Positions 1-8,410 of a stretch of 16,471 nucleotides of DNA are shown here, piece by piece. Source of the DNA: Gammaproteobacteria bacterium. Lineage in GTDB: Bacteria > Pseudomonadota > Gammaproteobacteria > Comchoanobacterales > Comchoanobacteraceae. Below the pieces are notes generated by a model that saw nothing but the letters and a program-made list of their open reading frames with translations, had not been told where the DNA came from and ran no database searches. Position 1 is the stretch's first letter. Every line of letters begins with the position of its first letter. The translations under genes and the position numbers were made by a program. Location: assembly GCA_030829925.1 (NCBI GenBank), contig JAURNZ010000001.1, positions 1 through 16,471 of the forward strand, in the 5' to 3' direction.

Positions 1-1
1 T

Positions 2-148
2 CCGGTGGGCAAAGACTCCTTGTCGATGCGCACGCAATGGGATGATGAAAAAACTGCTGAAAAGAAATCAGTCACATCTCCTGTTTCATTGATCATCTCG
101 GCCTTTGCGCCAGTGGTTGATGCACGCAAAACAACAACGCCTTTGTTG
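2..148 (+). pseudogene. purL: internal fragment of phosphoribosylformylglycinamidine synthase (PurL), cut off by a junction
   Basis: Read from base 2, the frame is open to a TAA at 176-178. It begins [13 protein letters not shown], continues [19 protein letters not shown] and then TTTPLL. This matches the internal PurL stretch that in E. coli reads PVGKDSMSMKTRW, TSPLSLVISAFARVEDVRH and TLTPQL. PurL makes FGAM from FGAR with glutamine and ATP in purine synthesis. After the TPLL residues (to about base 148) the similarity stops, and the next residues (TMSVDLDQF, stop) do not fit PurL. From about base 136 a different frame encodes HemL. Only about 48 of some 1,300 codons are present: the 5' side runs off the window and the 3' side has been replaced. 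The preserved codons carry no stops, so the join is either recent or an assembly or amplification artefact. Confidence 0.8.
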
Positions 149-1239
149 ACTATGTCTGTGGATTTGGACCAATTTTAATTGGGCACCAACATCCTGCTAT
201 TAAAGACCTACTGACACATGCCGAGAACCTATCTGCGCTTGGGGTTTGCCATGATGCAGAAATAGAGCTTGCGAATCTCATACACGATCTAATGCCTCAT
301 ATTGAAAAAATACGCTTCACAAACTCTGGCGCAGAAGCCGCAGGAACAGCAGTTAGGTTAGCAAAAGCATATACAAAAAAATCAAAAATCATAAAATTCA
401 TTGGCCAATATCATGGCGCAACAGATACTGTTTTAGGCTATGTTCAACCAGGAAACATTTCAGAAAATGGCATCGATACACATACGGCCTCTCAACTCAT
501 CTGCGTTCCTTTTAATGATGAAGCAGCCTTAGAAGCCGTCATCGAAAAACACCATGATGAAATAGCAGGATTGATGATTGAGCTTTTTTCAGGAAACATG
601 GGCTTTGTTCCCGCCTCAGATCAATTCATCAAAAAAGCCAAAGCATTATGCGAAACATATAATATTGTTTTCATTGCTGACGAAGTCATGACTGGCTTTA
701 GAGTGCATGCCAGAGGGGCGTCGTATTTATATAATGTTACACCAGACCTGACCATGCTCGGCAAAGTTATTGGTGGAGGCTTTCCCATTGGTGCCGTTGG
801 TGGCAGGGCAGACATTATGAACCTACTGAGCCCAGAAGGTGGGGTCTATCATGCAGGAACATTTGCGGGGCACCCCCTTTGCATGCAAGCAGGCAGCATT
901 GTGCTCAATATGATCAAAGAAGGTTATGTTTTAAGCACCTGTGAAACGTATGTAAGCAGACTCTGCCAAGCACTGACAGACCTATTTAAACAAAAAGGCA
1001 TTCCTTTTTGTAGTGATCATAGACAAGCCATGTTTGGCTTTTTCTTTCAAGAAAACTACCCAAAGCAATTTTCAGATGTTCACCCTAGCAGTCAATCTTA
1101 TTTTGAAACCTTTTATCATCACATGAGAAAAAACGGTATTTTATTACCTCCTGCGCATTTAGAGGCGTTGTTTGTAACATGTGCACATGATGATCAAACA
1201 CTCGATTTAACACTAAAGGCTGCAAACGATGCTTTTTAA
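136..1239 (+). CDS. hemL: glutamate-1-semialdehyde 2,1-aminomutase, 5'-truncated
   Basis: This PLP enzyme isomerises glutamate-1-semialdehyde to 5-aminolevulinate, the last step of the C5 route to haem. HemL similarity starts at [12 protein letters not shown] (from base 136, frame 1) and runs to the normal C-terminus. The PLP-contacting Asp lies in ADEVMTGFR (codon 679-681). The Schiff-base Lys lies in [16 protein letters not shown] (codon 763-765). Family members are about 425 residues; here roughly the first 55 are missing. There is a TGA at 118-120 in this frame, and no ATG, GTG or TTG before the ATG at 292. That ATG would leave 315 residues lacking the N-terminal substrate-side segment. 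The gene therefore looks broken by the junction with purL DNA at about 130-148. Its 3' end overlaps waaA by 11 bp. The identity is firm; whether a protein is made is doubtful. Confidence 0.9.
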   Translation, partial: NAFVDYVCGFGPILIGHQHPAIKDLLTHAENLSALGVCHDAEIELANLIHDLMPHIEKIRFTNSGAEAAGTAVRLAKAYTKKSKIIKFIGQYHGATDTVLGYVQPGNISENGIDTHTASQLICVPFNDEAALEAVIEKHHDEIAGLMIELFSGNMGFVPASDQFIKKAKALCETYNIVFIADEVMTGFRVHARGASYLYNVTPDLTMLGKVIGGGFPIGAVGGRADIMNLLSPEGGVYHAGTFAGHPLCMQAGSIVLNMIKEGYVLSTCETYVSRLCQALTDLFKQKGIPFCSDHRQAMFGFFFQENYPKQFSDVHPSSQSYFETFYHHMRKNGILLPPAHLEALFVTCAHDDQTLDLTLKAANDAF

Positions 1240-2356
1240 TTTAATATATACGCTTGCGCTTACACTCTGTGCGCCTTTGTTTTTTTTCTATTGGCTGATT
1301 CAGTCTATCAAGCATCAAACCCCTTTAAAGAGGATCCTAGAGCGCTTTGGTTATATCCCCAACTTACCCAAACAAGCGCTTTGGATCCATGCTGCTTCTA
1401 TCGGCGAGCTCAAAGTTGCTAATATGATTAAGCCCTACATAGAACATTTGGGGCCCATCATCATATCTTCATCAACCTGTCGAGGAGCAACAACCTCACA
1501 AACAAATTTTTTCTTACCTTATGATCACCCCATCTGTGTTAAAAAAGTACTTAAACAACTAAAACCAAAAGCCCTTATTTTAATCGAAACAGAAATCTGG
1601 CCCAACTTAATTAAACATGCCCCGTGCCCAGTTCTTTTATTAAACGCTCGATTATCCGAAAAAAGCCATAAAAAGTACCTACGTATTAAACCATTGATTC
1701 AAGATGCCTTTAAAAAAATTAATGGTGTTTGGTGTTCTTCTGAGTTTGACGCAAAAAGACTTGAGGGTCTTGGCGCAAACATCACTAGCATTCATCCAAA
1801 CATTAAATATCTCCATGCTGAAAAACCAAATAACCTTAATAAAAATCGTGATACCATTGTATTTAGTTGTACCCACCCTGGAGAAGAGTCAATGCTTATA
1901 CCAGTATTTGAGTCCATCATTTCAAACCGTAAGGACCAAAAATTAGTTTTGATTCCAAGACATGGTCACCGCAAACAAGCGCTTGAAAGGCTTTTAGACC
2001 AATTTAAAAACAATTTACACATAGAAGATAGATTCGGATATACACATTATTGGTATGAACGTGCCAAAACTGTTTTCATTGGGGGCAGCTTTGTTAACCA
2101 TGGTGGTCAAAACCCCATTGAACCCTTGACGCACGGGTGCACAACCATCATTGGACCACACTATCACAACTTTAAGCTTGTGACAGAAAACCTACTAACA
2201 CAAAACCTCATCCTCCTGGCCCAAGGACCAGACGAATTATCTAATATATGTCTTGCAACCCATCCTCAACCATCTCCATGGGCATTTTTTGATTCTCAAA
2301 AGTCAATCATTCAAGAAAGCTTAAAGCAATTAATTGATCGATTAAGTCGACTTTAG
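1229..2356 (+). CDS. waaA: 3-deoxy-D-manno-octulosonic acid (Kdo) transferase
   Basis: WaaA (KdtA) transfers Kdo from CMP-Kdo to lipid IVA at the cytoplasmic face of the inner membrane, starting the LPS core. The 375-residue product opens with a single hydrophobic anchor (about residues 3-25). It is followed by the N-terminal glycosyltransferase lobe with WIHAASIGELK, whose Glu matches the family's catalytic base, and then LIETEIWPNLI and LLNARLSEKS. The C-terminal lobe has the donor-binding signatures STCRGATT, SCTHPGEESML, LIPRHGHR and FIGGSFVNHGGQNPIEP followed by GPHYHNFK. Length is a little below the usual ~420, mostly from shorter loops. The ATG at 1229 overlaps the end of hemL by 11 bp, which suggests translational coupling. 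One Kdo versus two cannot be told from the sequence. Confidence 0.93.
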   Translation: MLFNLIYTLALTLCAPLFFFYWLIQSIKHQTPLKRILERFGYIPNLPKQALWIHAASIGELKVANMIKPYIEHLGPIIISSSTCRGATTSQTNFFLPYDHPICVKKVLKQLKPKALILIETEIWPNLIKHAPCPVLLLNARLSEKSHKKYLRIKPLIQDAFKKINGVWCSSEFDAKRLEGLGANITSIHPNIKYLHAEKPNNLNKNRDTIVFSCTHPGEESMLIPVFESIISNRKDQKLVLIPRHGHRKQALERLLDQFKNNLHIEDRFGYTHYWYERAKTVFIGGSFVNHGGQNPIEPLTHGCTTIIGPHYHNFKLVTENLLTQNLILLAQGPDELSNICLATHPQPSPWAFFDSQKSIIQESLKQLIDRLSRL

Positions 2357-2385
2357 TTGGAAAACATTTATTTATTTGATATTTT
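2357..2385 (+). promoter_or_regulatory. possible sigma70 promoter of glmS
   Basis: In the 50-bp waaA-glmS gap, TTGGAA (2357-2362) and TATTTT (2380-2385) are separated by 17 bp, each matching 4 of 6 consensus bases. A good ribosome site (AGAGGA, about 2393-2398) precedes the glmS ATG at 2407. In AT-rich DNA such matches arise by chance, so this is tentative. Confidence 0.3.
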
Positions 2386-2406
2386 AATAGCTTAGAGGAT
2401 TTATTT

Positions 2407-4131
2407 ATGTGCGGCATCATTGCAGGAATCAGTTTAGAACCAATATTAAAAACAACATTAACACAGCTTCAAAGGCTCGAGTATCGTGGCTATGATTCCG
2501 CTGGTTTTGCAGTTATTCATGATGGAAAAATTGATTACAGAAAAACAGTTGGAGAAACTAAGAAACTAAAACTGCCTAACCATTTAAATGAATCAACTAT
2601 TGCCATTGCACATACCCGCTGGGCGACACATGGCATCCCTAGTGAAATTAACGCACACCCTCATGTGCTCGACGATAAATATGCCATCATTCATAATGGC
2701 ATCATAGAAAACCACTATGACTTAAAAAATAAATTCAACATTGAAACAGCTTCTCAAACAGATTCTGAGATCATTGTTCATTTGTATAAGCATTTTCTGA
2801 CGGTTACAACTGATGCAAAGTCTGCTTGGGAAAGCACTATTCTTGAACTAGAAGGCAGCTGGGCAACAGTTTTATTAGATATTACGCAACCAGAATATTT
2901 AATGATAGCATGCAACAAAAGCCCGATGGTTCTCGGAAAAAATGATAAAAGCCTTTTTATTGCATCCGACCTATACGGTCTTGAAAACATTGCCGATGAT
3001 ATTCTATACGTACCCAATCAAACCACAATATCTATATCTCTATCTTCAGATGTAACAACGTTATTAGAAGCAACTTGGGAGCCAACTCCCAAAAATCTAA
3101 TTCAAGAAAAAATCATCAGAACAGACACAACCATGTTGCATGAAATCATGGAACAACCTAGCGTTTTGAACGCATGTGAAACTCAAAACATATCCGACAT
3201 TCCCAAGCCAGATCATTTGGTTATTGCGGCTTGTGGCAGCAGTTATCATGTAGCTTTAATTGCAATGCAGTGGATTGAATCTATTGCACAAGTACCTTGT
3301 AGAGCATATCTAGCCAGTGAGCTTAGATACGGAAATATCGCATGGCCTAAAAACACAGCGCTCATGGTGCTTTCTCAGTCCGGTGAGACAGCTGACACAC
3401 TTGAATGCGTCAGACACTGGAAGGGCCATGCTGCTTTTAGTATTTCAATCTGTAACGTAGAAAAATCAGCCTTAATGCGCTTATGTCATTACAACATATT
3501 AACCCCTGCCGGCATTGAAACTGCCGTTGCAGCAACTAAATCGGTCACATCAGCAATTTATATGGCATCTAAACTGGTCATGCACTGGCATAATCAGCAA
3601 ACAAACACCCTTATTAATCAAAAAGATTTACAACATCAAACACAAGCAATTTTATCGTTAGATACAGTTGTAAATTTTATTGCAGAAAAAGTATCCAATC
3701 ACAAGCATCTTTTCATGTTAGGCAAGGGTCTTTTTTACCCAGTTATGCTCGAAGCTGCACTAAAAATTAAAGAATTATGCTATGTACATACAGAGGCCTT
3801 TGCTGCTGGAGAAATGAAACATGGCCCACTAGCTTTAATTGAACCAGGAACAATGGTCATTATGATTGCAGCAAAAAACTATCACTATAAAAAATCAATC
3901 TCTAATGCTGAAGAAATGCTTTCAAGAGGCGCACAAGTGATACTATTGACTGATGAAGATACTAGCCAAAAAAACGGCCTAACAATCATTACACTTCCTT
4001 TTGAAATAAATGAGAATAGTTCTATAAGCTTAAGCATACTCTTTCAGCAGATTTCTCTTAATTTATCACAGCGCTTAGGCCATAACCCAGACAGGCCTAG
4101 AAACTTAGCAAAATGTGTTACAGTAGAGTAG
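2407..4131 (+). CDS. glmS: glutamine--fructose-6-phosphate aminotransferase (isomerizing)
   Basis: GlmS makes glucosamine-6-phosphate from fructose-6-phosphate and glutamine, the entry step to UDP-GlcNAc for peptidoglycan and lipid A. The start MCGIIAG exposes the N-terminal nucleophile Cys after Met removal. The class II glutaminase domain follows, with LEYRGYDSAGFAV, HTRWATHGIPSEINAHPH and NGIIENH. Two SIS domains follow: the first with AACGSSYHVA, LSQSGETADTLE and GIETAVAATKS, the second with LGKGLFYPVMLEAALKIKEL and EAFAAGEMKHGPLALIEPG. The C-terminus RNLAKCVTVE carries the conserved Lys of the isomerase site. At 574 residues it is about 35 shorter than the E. coli enzyme, with trimming in the linker between glutaminase and first SIS domain, but no key motif is lost. 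It ends 20 bp from the convergent DUF192 gene. Confidence 0.96.
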   Translation: MCGIIAGISLEPILKTTLTQLQRLEYRGYDSAGFAVIHDGKIDYRKTVGETKKLKLPNHLNESTIAIAHTRWATHGIPSEINAHPHVLDDKYAIIHNGIIENHYDLKNKFNIETASQTDSEIIVHLYKHFLTVTTDAKSAWESTILELEGSWATVLLDITQPEYLMIACNKSPMVLGKNDKSLFIASDLYGLENIADDILYVPNQTTISISLSSDVTTLLEATWEPTPKNLIQEKIIRTDTTMLHEIMEQPSVLNACETQNISDIPKPDHLVIAACGSSYHVALIAMQWIESIAQVPCRAYLASELRYGNIAWPKNTALMVLSQSGETADTLECVRHWKGHAAFSISICNVEKSALMRLCHYNILTPAGIETAVAATKSVTSAIYMASKLVMHWHNQQTNTLINQKDLQHQTQAILSLDTVVNFIAEKVSNHKHLFMLGKGLFYPVMLEAALKIKELCYVHTEAFAAGEMKHGPLALIEPGTMVIMIAAKNYHYKKSISNAEEMLSRGAQVILLTDEDTSQKNGLTIITLPFEINENSSISLSILFQQISLNLSQRLGHNPDRPRNLAKCVTVE

Positions 4132-4151
4132 AGACGCTCAAAAAAAATATA

Positions 4152-4607
4152 TTACTGTTGTTTTGATAAAGAAACAAAGTCCCCAACTTGAATATTGTTT
4201 CTTTTTGCTTCACCAAGATTTATTTCAAGCACATATTTAGATGGCTCTTTACTTATGGTTGTCGTTCTTGATCGAGTATCAGGCCTCTGAACAATTTCAG
4301 TAATGATGCCGTTTTTATCAATAAAAATAATGTCTAACGGGATAAAAGTATTTTTCATCCAAATACCAACATTTCTCTCTTTGCCATATATAAAAAACAT
4401 ACCTTGATTTTTGGGCATTTTTTTCACATACATTAAGCCCATTTTTTGTTTATCATAAGTGTCTGCTATATCAACATAGTACTGAACCACTTCCTGATTT
4501 TTTTTATATATGCTTAATCTCTTGAGATTATCTGCTGATGCTTCGGTTCCCCATAAACAAAAAGCAAAAACAATTAAAAAAGACAACTCATATAATTTCT
4601 TTTTCAT
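4152..4607 (-). CDS. secreted DUF192 family protein
   Basis: The 151-residue product starts with a signal peptide (MKKK, then a hydrophobic run) and a likely signal peptidase I site ASA|D after residue 25, so it should be exported to the periplasm. The rest is one DUF192 domain, recognisable by MGLMYVKKMPKNQGMFFIY, then GIWMKNTFIPLDIIFID and, near the end, YVLEINLGEAKRNNIQVGD. The family is a small beta-rich domain with no established biochemical role. Its ATG directly abuts the TAA of the upstream membrane-protein gene (0 bp gap), so the two are almost certainly one transcript and translationally coupled. It converges on glmS. Confidence 0.85.
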   Translation of the reverse strand: MKKKLYELSFLIVFAFCLWGTEASADNLKRLSIYKKNQEVVQYYVDIADTYDKQKMGLMYVKKMPKNQGMFFIYGKERNVGIWMKNTFIPLDIIFIDKNGIITEIVQRPDTRSRTTTISKEPSKYVLEINLGEAKRNNIQVGDFVSLSKQQ

Positions 4608-5234
4608 TTAGATACCCATTGGTTTCTGTGTATAAAAGAAATGCGTTAATCCAATTTTTTTAAAGACAAACGATAGCGTGACACCCATTAAAAATGCAAA
4701 AACACCCGTTATCTGACCTTGCACATAAAAAGCAACCCTTTGCCCCAGGTCAAGGTCCCACATAAATGGATATGGCAGAGCAAATAAGAACTCAGAACAA
4801 ATAGAATATGCGAAAGAGAGACATAAGAAATAAACAACCCCCTTAAATAATCGATTTGAAAAAGCTTGTTTAAACACAAGCGCATCAAACATTTGAGTAA
4901 GCGGACAAAGTAGGTGAACATAATCATCACGGTACCAAGGCATTGGCGTTCTACCAGCATACAATAAATCAGGGTCTTTAAAATAAAGCTTCCAATAAAG
5001 AATCATCACAACTGAGTTTAAACAGAACGTGGCAATAACCAGTGAATTTATCCTTAACTGTTTTTGAATAGCTGACTCAAATGCCAATAATCCAGCACAA
5101 ACAACCGATAAGGTCAGCCCCCAGTTTGTTAAATAATGCAAAAACTGAAAACCATACATTATGTAAAGGTTTAGCCAATACGAAATAGCAAATGCGAAGA
5201 CAATATATCGATAATTTCGAATAAATGGTGACAT
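4608..5234 (-). CDS. six-helix membrane protein resembling the AIG1/FAR-17a/Rost family
   Basis: The 208-residue product is almost entirely hydrophobic, with about six membrane segments and no signal peptide. The pattern resembles the FAR-17a/AIG1/Rolling-stone superfamily, known mainly from eukaryotes. It has FLHYLTNWGLTL in helix 2 (Thr36), YWKLYFKDPDLLY at the third/fourth helix, and a loop with MPW and a His in YVHLLCP (His107). ALPYPFM then sits before the last helices. In human AIG1 a Thr in the equivalent helix and a His in a similar H-x-P loop are the catalytic pair of a fatty-acid ester (FAHFA) hydrolase, so Thr36 and His107 may be counterparts. This was recognised by eye and is not a certain assignment; an unrelated membrane protein remains possible. 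It is first in an operon with the DUF192 gene. The start has AAGGATC upstream. Confidence 0.55.
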   Translation of the reverse strand: MSPFIRNYRYIVFAFAISYWLNLYIMYGFQFLHYLTNWGLTLSVVCAGLLAFESAIQKQLRINSLVIATFCLNSVVMILYWKLYFKDPDLLYAGRTPMPWYRDDYVHLLCPLTQMFDALVFKQAFSNRLFKGVVYFLCLSFAYSICSEFLFALPYPFMWDLDLGQRVAFYVQGQITGVFAFLMGVTLSFVFKKIGLTHFFYTQKPMGI

Positions 5235-5260
5235 GGGCGATGATCCTTCAACAAATCTAG

Positions 5261-5288
5261 ACTATACTAAAAGCATCATTGATATCAA
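5261..5288 (-). promoter_or_regulatory. probable sigma70 promoter of the AIG1-like/DUF192 operon
   Basis: On the - strand, TTGATA (5283-5288) and TATAGT (5261-5266) are separated by 16 bp, each matching 5 of 6 consensus bases. They lie about 27 bp upstream of the ATG at 5234. On the + strand TATACT (5263-5268) overlaps this -10 and could serve the divergent SCP2-like gene, though no matching -35 is seen for it. Confidence 0.45.
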
Positions 5289-5303
5289 CCACGAGGATTA
5301 ATT

Positions 5304-5612
5304 ATGTCAGAACACTTGAATTTAAATGAAATAACTCAAACTTTTTCAAACAAAATCACTCATGCACCTGCACTAACAGGAACACTCAAAGTAATCATAG
5401 AAAACGTTGGAACAGTTTACTTAGAAAATATAGATAACACTAATATTGCCTCGAATAAAGATACTGAAGCAGACTGCGGTGTTAGCATGTCTGAAGATAC
5501 ATTTAAACAACTGCTTTCTGGTGAGCTATCAGGCATGGCTGCTTTTATGCAAGGGAAGCTGGATGTAAAAGGCGACATGTCCATCGCAATGCATTTAGGT
5601 AACTTTATCTAA
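5304..5612 (+). CDS. SCP2 sterol-binding-domain-like protein
   Basis: This is a 102-residue single-domain soluble protein. The C-terminal half has the SCP-2 signature: [41 protein letters not shown]. Its core G-x-L-x-x-x-x-A-F-M-x-G-x-L-x-V-x-G-D stretch shapes the hydrophobic lipid pocket in the family. Bacterial members are thought to bind fatty-acyl or other lipid ligands; no enzyme motif is present. GAGGATTA just upstream of the ATG at 5304 is a good ribosome site. The gene is divergent from the AIG1-like operon across 69 bp. It converges on mnmG, with the last 18 bp of the two genes overlapping, so any terminators must lie inside coding DNA. Family assignment is good; ligand and role are unknown. 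Confidence 0.8.
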   Translation: MSEHLNLNEITQTFSNKITHAPALTGTLKVIIENVGTVYLENIDNTNIASNKDTEADCGVSMSEDTFKQLLSGELSGMAAFMQGKLDVKGDMSIAMHLGNFI

Positions 5613-7430
5613 TTTTGCTTTTTTTAGATACACAAGCATTTGATCAATACTAGCCGCAGTAACGCCGGATATTCTACTTGCCTGACCCAGTGTAGAAGGT
5701 CTGACCTGGTTTAGCCTTTCAATAGCTTCTGTTGAAAGACCAGCAACTTTTGAGAACTCAAAGTCTCCTGGCAACTCAAACTGCTCTAGCCTTTTTTTCT
5801 TTTCAATCAAATCAGTATGTCTTTCTATATAACCGGCATACTTTTGGTTGGTTTGGACATGGGTTTGAGTTCTTTTATCAAAAGAAAGGCTAACATCACT
5901 AATATCAAAATCTGGCCTCTTCATTAGGTCAATAAGCTTCTTTGCTTCTTTTAGGCCCAATTTTAATCCAAGTACTGATTCTGGTTGAACAACTTCTTTT
6001 GCAACTTCTTGGGTCAAAACCTCTATATTCTGTTGTTTTGTTTTAAATGCCTGCCATTGCTCTTCAGAAATGAGCCCCAGCATCTTTCCTTGAGGCGTAA
6101 GGCGTATATCAGCGTTATCTTCTCTGAGCATTAAACGATGCTCCGCTCGACTTGTGAACATTCTGTATGGCTCGGTTACGCCATTGCAAACCAAATCATC
6201 TAACATCACCCCGATATATGACTCTTCCCGGTTAGGAAACCAAACCGAATCTTTCTTTGCTTTTTGGGCAGCATTGATCCCCGCTACCAAACCCTGTGCA
6301 GCAGCTTCTTCGTAACCCGTGGTGCCATTGATTTGCCCTGCAAAAAACAACCCCGATATCATTTTTGTCTCTAACCAAGGGTGCAGAGATCTGGGGTCAA
6401 AATAATCATACTCTATGGCATAACCTGGTCTAGTTATATGTGCATTTTCAAACCCAGGTATCGAATGAATCATATCTTTTTGTACATCATATGGCAGACT
6501 AGTTGAAATACCATTAGGATAAATCTCATTTACAAACAACCCTTCTGGCTCAATAAAAATTTGATGGCTATCTTTATCTGCAAACCTAGTTACTTTATCT
6601 TCAATAGATGGGCAATACCGGGGCCCAACACCTTCAATATGCCCACCGTACATCGCAGATAAACTTATATTTTTAGCAATAATGTCATGTGTTATTTGTG
6701 TTGTTTTCGTTAAGTAACAGTCCACTTGATCAGGTAAGACAACGTTTTTCCACTCACATAACCCTCTGCCTGGCTCGCTTGGTTGAGGCTCAAGACCTGA
6801 AAAATCGATCGTATTTTTAGCAATTCTTGGCGGTGTGCCTGTTTTTAACCGACCGAAAGTAAATGGATATTTTTTTAGAGAAACAGCTAACCTGTTAGAT
6901 GGTGGCTCGCCCGCTCGACCAGCACCATTTTGCTTATCACCAACATGCGTAACGCCAGCCAAAAATGTACCCGCAGTTAAAACGACGCTTGAAGCATAGT
7001 ATGAAATACCTATTTCAGTTTCTACACCTTTTATCACATCATTCTCAATAATCAGGTCTGCAATTGGTTGCTGAACAAGGTATAAGTTATCTTGACAATC
7101 TATCAAATGCCGCATTTGATACTTATACCTTTGCCGATCCGCTTGAAGTCGCGTTGCCTGAACAGCAGGACCTTTGGTAGCGTTTAAAAGACGTCTATGA
7201 ATTCCCGCATAATCTGCAACTTGTGCCATTACACCACCTAGCGCATCAATTTCCTTAACAAGATGGCTTTTGCCAATGCCTCCAATAGCAGGATTACAAG
7301 ATAATTGGCCTAGCGTATCTAAATTATGGGTACAAAGAAGGGTTTTTGCTCCCATTCTTGCAGAAGCCATAGCGGCTTCGGTGCCAGCATGTCCGCCACC
7401 GATTACAATAACATCAAATTGTTGTTTCAT
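5595..7430 (-). CDS. mnmG: tRNA uridine-5-carboxymethylaminomethyl modification enzyme MnmG (GidA)
   Basis: MnmG works with MnmE to install cmnm5 at the wobble uridine (U34) of tRNAs reading split codon boxes, using FAD and methylenetetrahydrofolate. The N-terminal FAD site [13 protein letters not shown] is clear. Family signatures [81 protein letters not shown] and [17 protein letters not shown] follow in order, and the C-terminal helical domain that binds MnmE is present. Length is 611, close to the usual ~630. The start ATG overlaps the ftsY stop (ATGA, 4 bp), so the two are coupled. In many gammaproteobacteria mnmG sits near the origin with rsmG and parAB; here it is separated from parAB by five genes and follows ftsY. 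Confidence 0.97.
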   Translation of the reverse strand: MKQQFDVIVIGGGHAGTEAAMASARMGAKTLLCTHNLDTLGQLSCNPAIGGIGKSHLVKEIDALGGVMAQVADYAGIHRRLLNATKGPAVQATRLQADRQRYKYQMRHLIDCQDNLYLVQQPIADLIIENDVIKGVETEIGISYYASSVVLTAGTFLAGVTHVGDKQNGAGRAGEPPSNRLAVSLKKYPFTFGRLKTGTPPRIAKNTIDFSGLEPQPSEPGRGLCEWKNVVLPDQVDCYLTKTTQITHDIIAKNISLSAMYGGHIEGVGPRYCPSIEDKVTRFADKDSHQIFIEPEGLFVNEIYPNGISTSLPYDVQKDMIHSIPGFENAHITRPGYAIEYDYFDPRSLHPWLETKMISGLFFAGQINGTTGYEEAAAQGLVAGINAAQKAKKDSVWFPNREESYIGVMLDDLVCNGVTEPYRMFTSRAEHRLMLREDNADIRLTPQGKMLGLISEEQWQAFKTKQQNIEVLTQEVAKEVVQPESVLGLKLGLKEAKKLIDLMKRPDFDISDVSLSFDKRTQTHVQTNQKYAGYIERHTDLIEKKKRLEQFELPGDFEFSKVAGLSTEAIERLNQVRPSTLGQASRISGVTAASIDQMLVYLKKAKLDKVT

Positions 7431-8374
7431 TCTTCAAATAGTGAATCTATATATTGTTTATTATTAAATGGCATAAAATCCATATCACTTTCACCGGTGC
7501 CAATAAAGTACACAGGAACATTAAGCTGATCAAGAATAGAAAAGATCACACCACCTTTTGCGGTACCATCTAGTTTAGTAAGGATGATGCCATCAACGCC
7601 TAAAACCTCAGTAAAAATCTTTACTTGGTTTAAAGCTGTTTGTCCCGTTGTCGCATCCAAAACCATAAGCGTTAAATGTGGCGCAGTTGGATCAATCTTC
7701 TTAATTACACGCTTAACTTTTTCAAGCTCTTGCATTAAATTATCTTGTGTATGTAATCGACCTGCTGTGTCAGCTATTAAATAATCCATTTTTTTTGCTT
7801 TCGCAGACGCAAGACCATCATACACTACTGCAGCGCTGTCGGATCCTTCTTGTTGAGCAACTAAAGGCAGTTCTAATCTATCAGACCATGTTTGAAGCTG
7901 CTCAATTGCGGCTGCACGATAAGTGTCTCCAGCTGCCAACATAACAGACTTATCTTGCCTCTTTAACCATGAAGCAAGTTTTGCAACAGTCGTTGTTTTA
8001 CCAACACCATTGACTCCAACAACCAAGACAACGCCCGGTTTGCTTTCAGGGAAATCCACCTCTTTATTTAAACTTTCTAAGTGGATCAACATAGCTTTCT
8101 TAAGCGTTTCAACCGAGGCTTCCTCGGAGTTCAAATTATGTGTCTTGTTAATTTTTTTTACTTCTTCAATGATTTTTTGCGTTGCTGAAATACCAACGTC
8201 CGACGACAAAAGCACCACTTCTAACTCATCTAGAAGCACTTGATCTAAAAGTTTTTTCCCTGAGAATATACTGCCCAATCGCTCTCTAAGCGTGTGCCTT
8301 GTTTTAGACAATCCAACAGACATTTTTGATTGATCATTGGATTCTTTGTTTTTGCTTTTAAACAAATTAAACAT
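7427..8374 (-). CDS. ftsY: signal recognition particle receptor FtsY
   Basis: FtsY is the membrane-associated GTPase receptor that pairs with Ffh to deliver ribosomes making inner-membrane proteins to SecYEG. The 315-residue protein has a short basic N-terminus (FKSKNK) in place of the long acidic A-domain of E. coli FtsY. The helical N domain follows (about 25-105), then the G domain. The latter has [10 protein letters not shown] (120-129), the SRP-specific insertion with DTYRAAA (150-156), DTAGR (202-206), [10 protein letters not shown] (266-275) and GTGESDMDF near the end. GAAGGA lies 6 bp before the ATG at 8374. It is co-transcribed and overlaps mnmG by 4 bp. The divergent arrangement with M16 peptidases and rsmD is common in gammaproteobacteria such as Pseudomonas. 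Confidence 0.97.
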   Translation of the reverse strand: MFNLFKSKNKESNDQSKMSVGLSKTRHTLRERLGSIFSGKKLLDQVLLDELEVVLLSSDVGISATQKIIEEVKKINKTHNLNSEEASVETLKKAMLIHLESLNKEVDFPESKPGVVLVVGVNGVGKTTTVAKLASWLKRQDKSVMLAAGDTYRAAAIEQLQTWSDRLELPLVAQQEGSDSAAVVYDGLASAKAKKMDYLIADTAGRLHTQDNLMQELEKVKRVIKKIDPTAPHLTLMVLDATTGQTALNQVKIFTEVLGVDGIILTKLDGTAKGGVIFSILDQLNVPVYFIGTGESDMDFMPFNNKQYIDSLFEE

Positions 8375-8403
8375 TTGCGTTCCTTCAAATCTAATAATAT
8401 ACT
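8375..8403 (+). promoter_or_regulatory. possible promoter of the M16 peptidase-rsmD-parAB run
   Basis: TTGCGT (8375-8380) and TATACT (8398-8403) are 17 bp apart. The -10 matches 5 of 6 bases and the -35 only 3 of 6. Transcription would begin near 8410, essentially at the ATG at 8411, giving a leaderless message. That fits the absence of any Shine-Dalgarno sequence before this ATG. Confidence 0.3.
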
Positions 8404-8410
8404 AAAAAAT

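Noticed and set aside
4120..4158. ACAGTA/TACTGT pair as a glmS terminator
   Set aside because: The stem is only 6 bp with a loop of about 27 bases and the T/A run lies inside the loop, so it does not look like an intrinsic terminator.
8330..8410. Upstream ATG giving a 467-residue M16 peptidase
   Set aside because: It begins inside ftsY and would place 27 extra residues before a good signal peptide; the ATG at 8411 is preferred.
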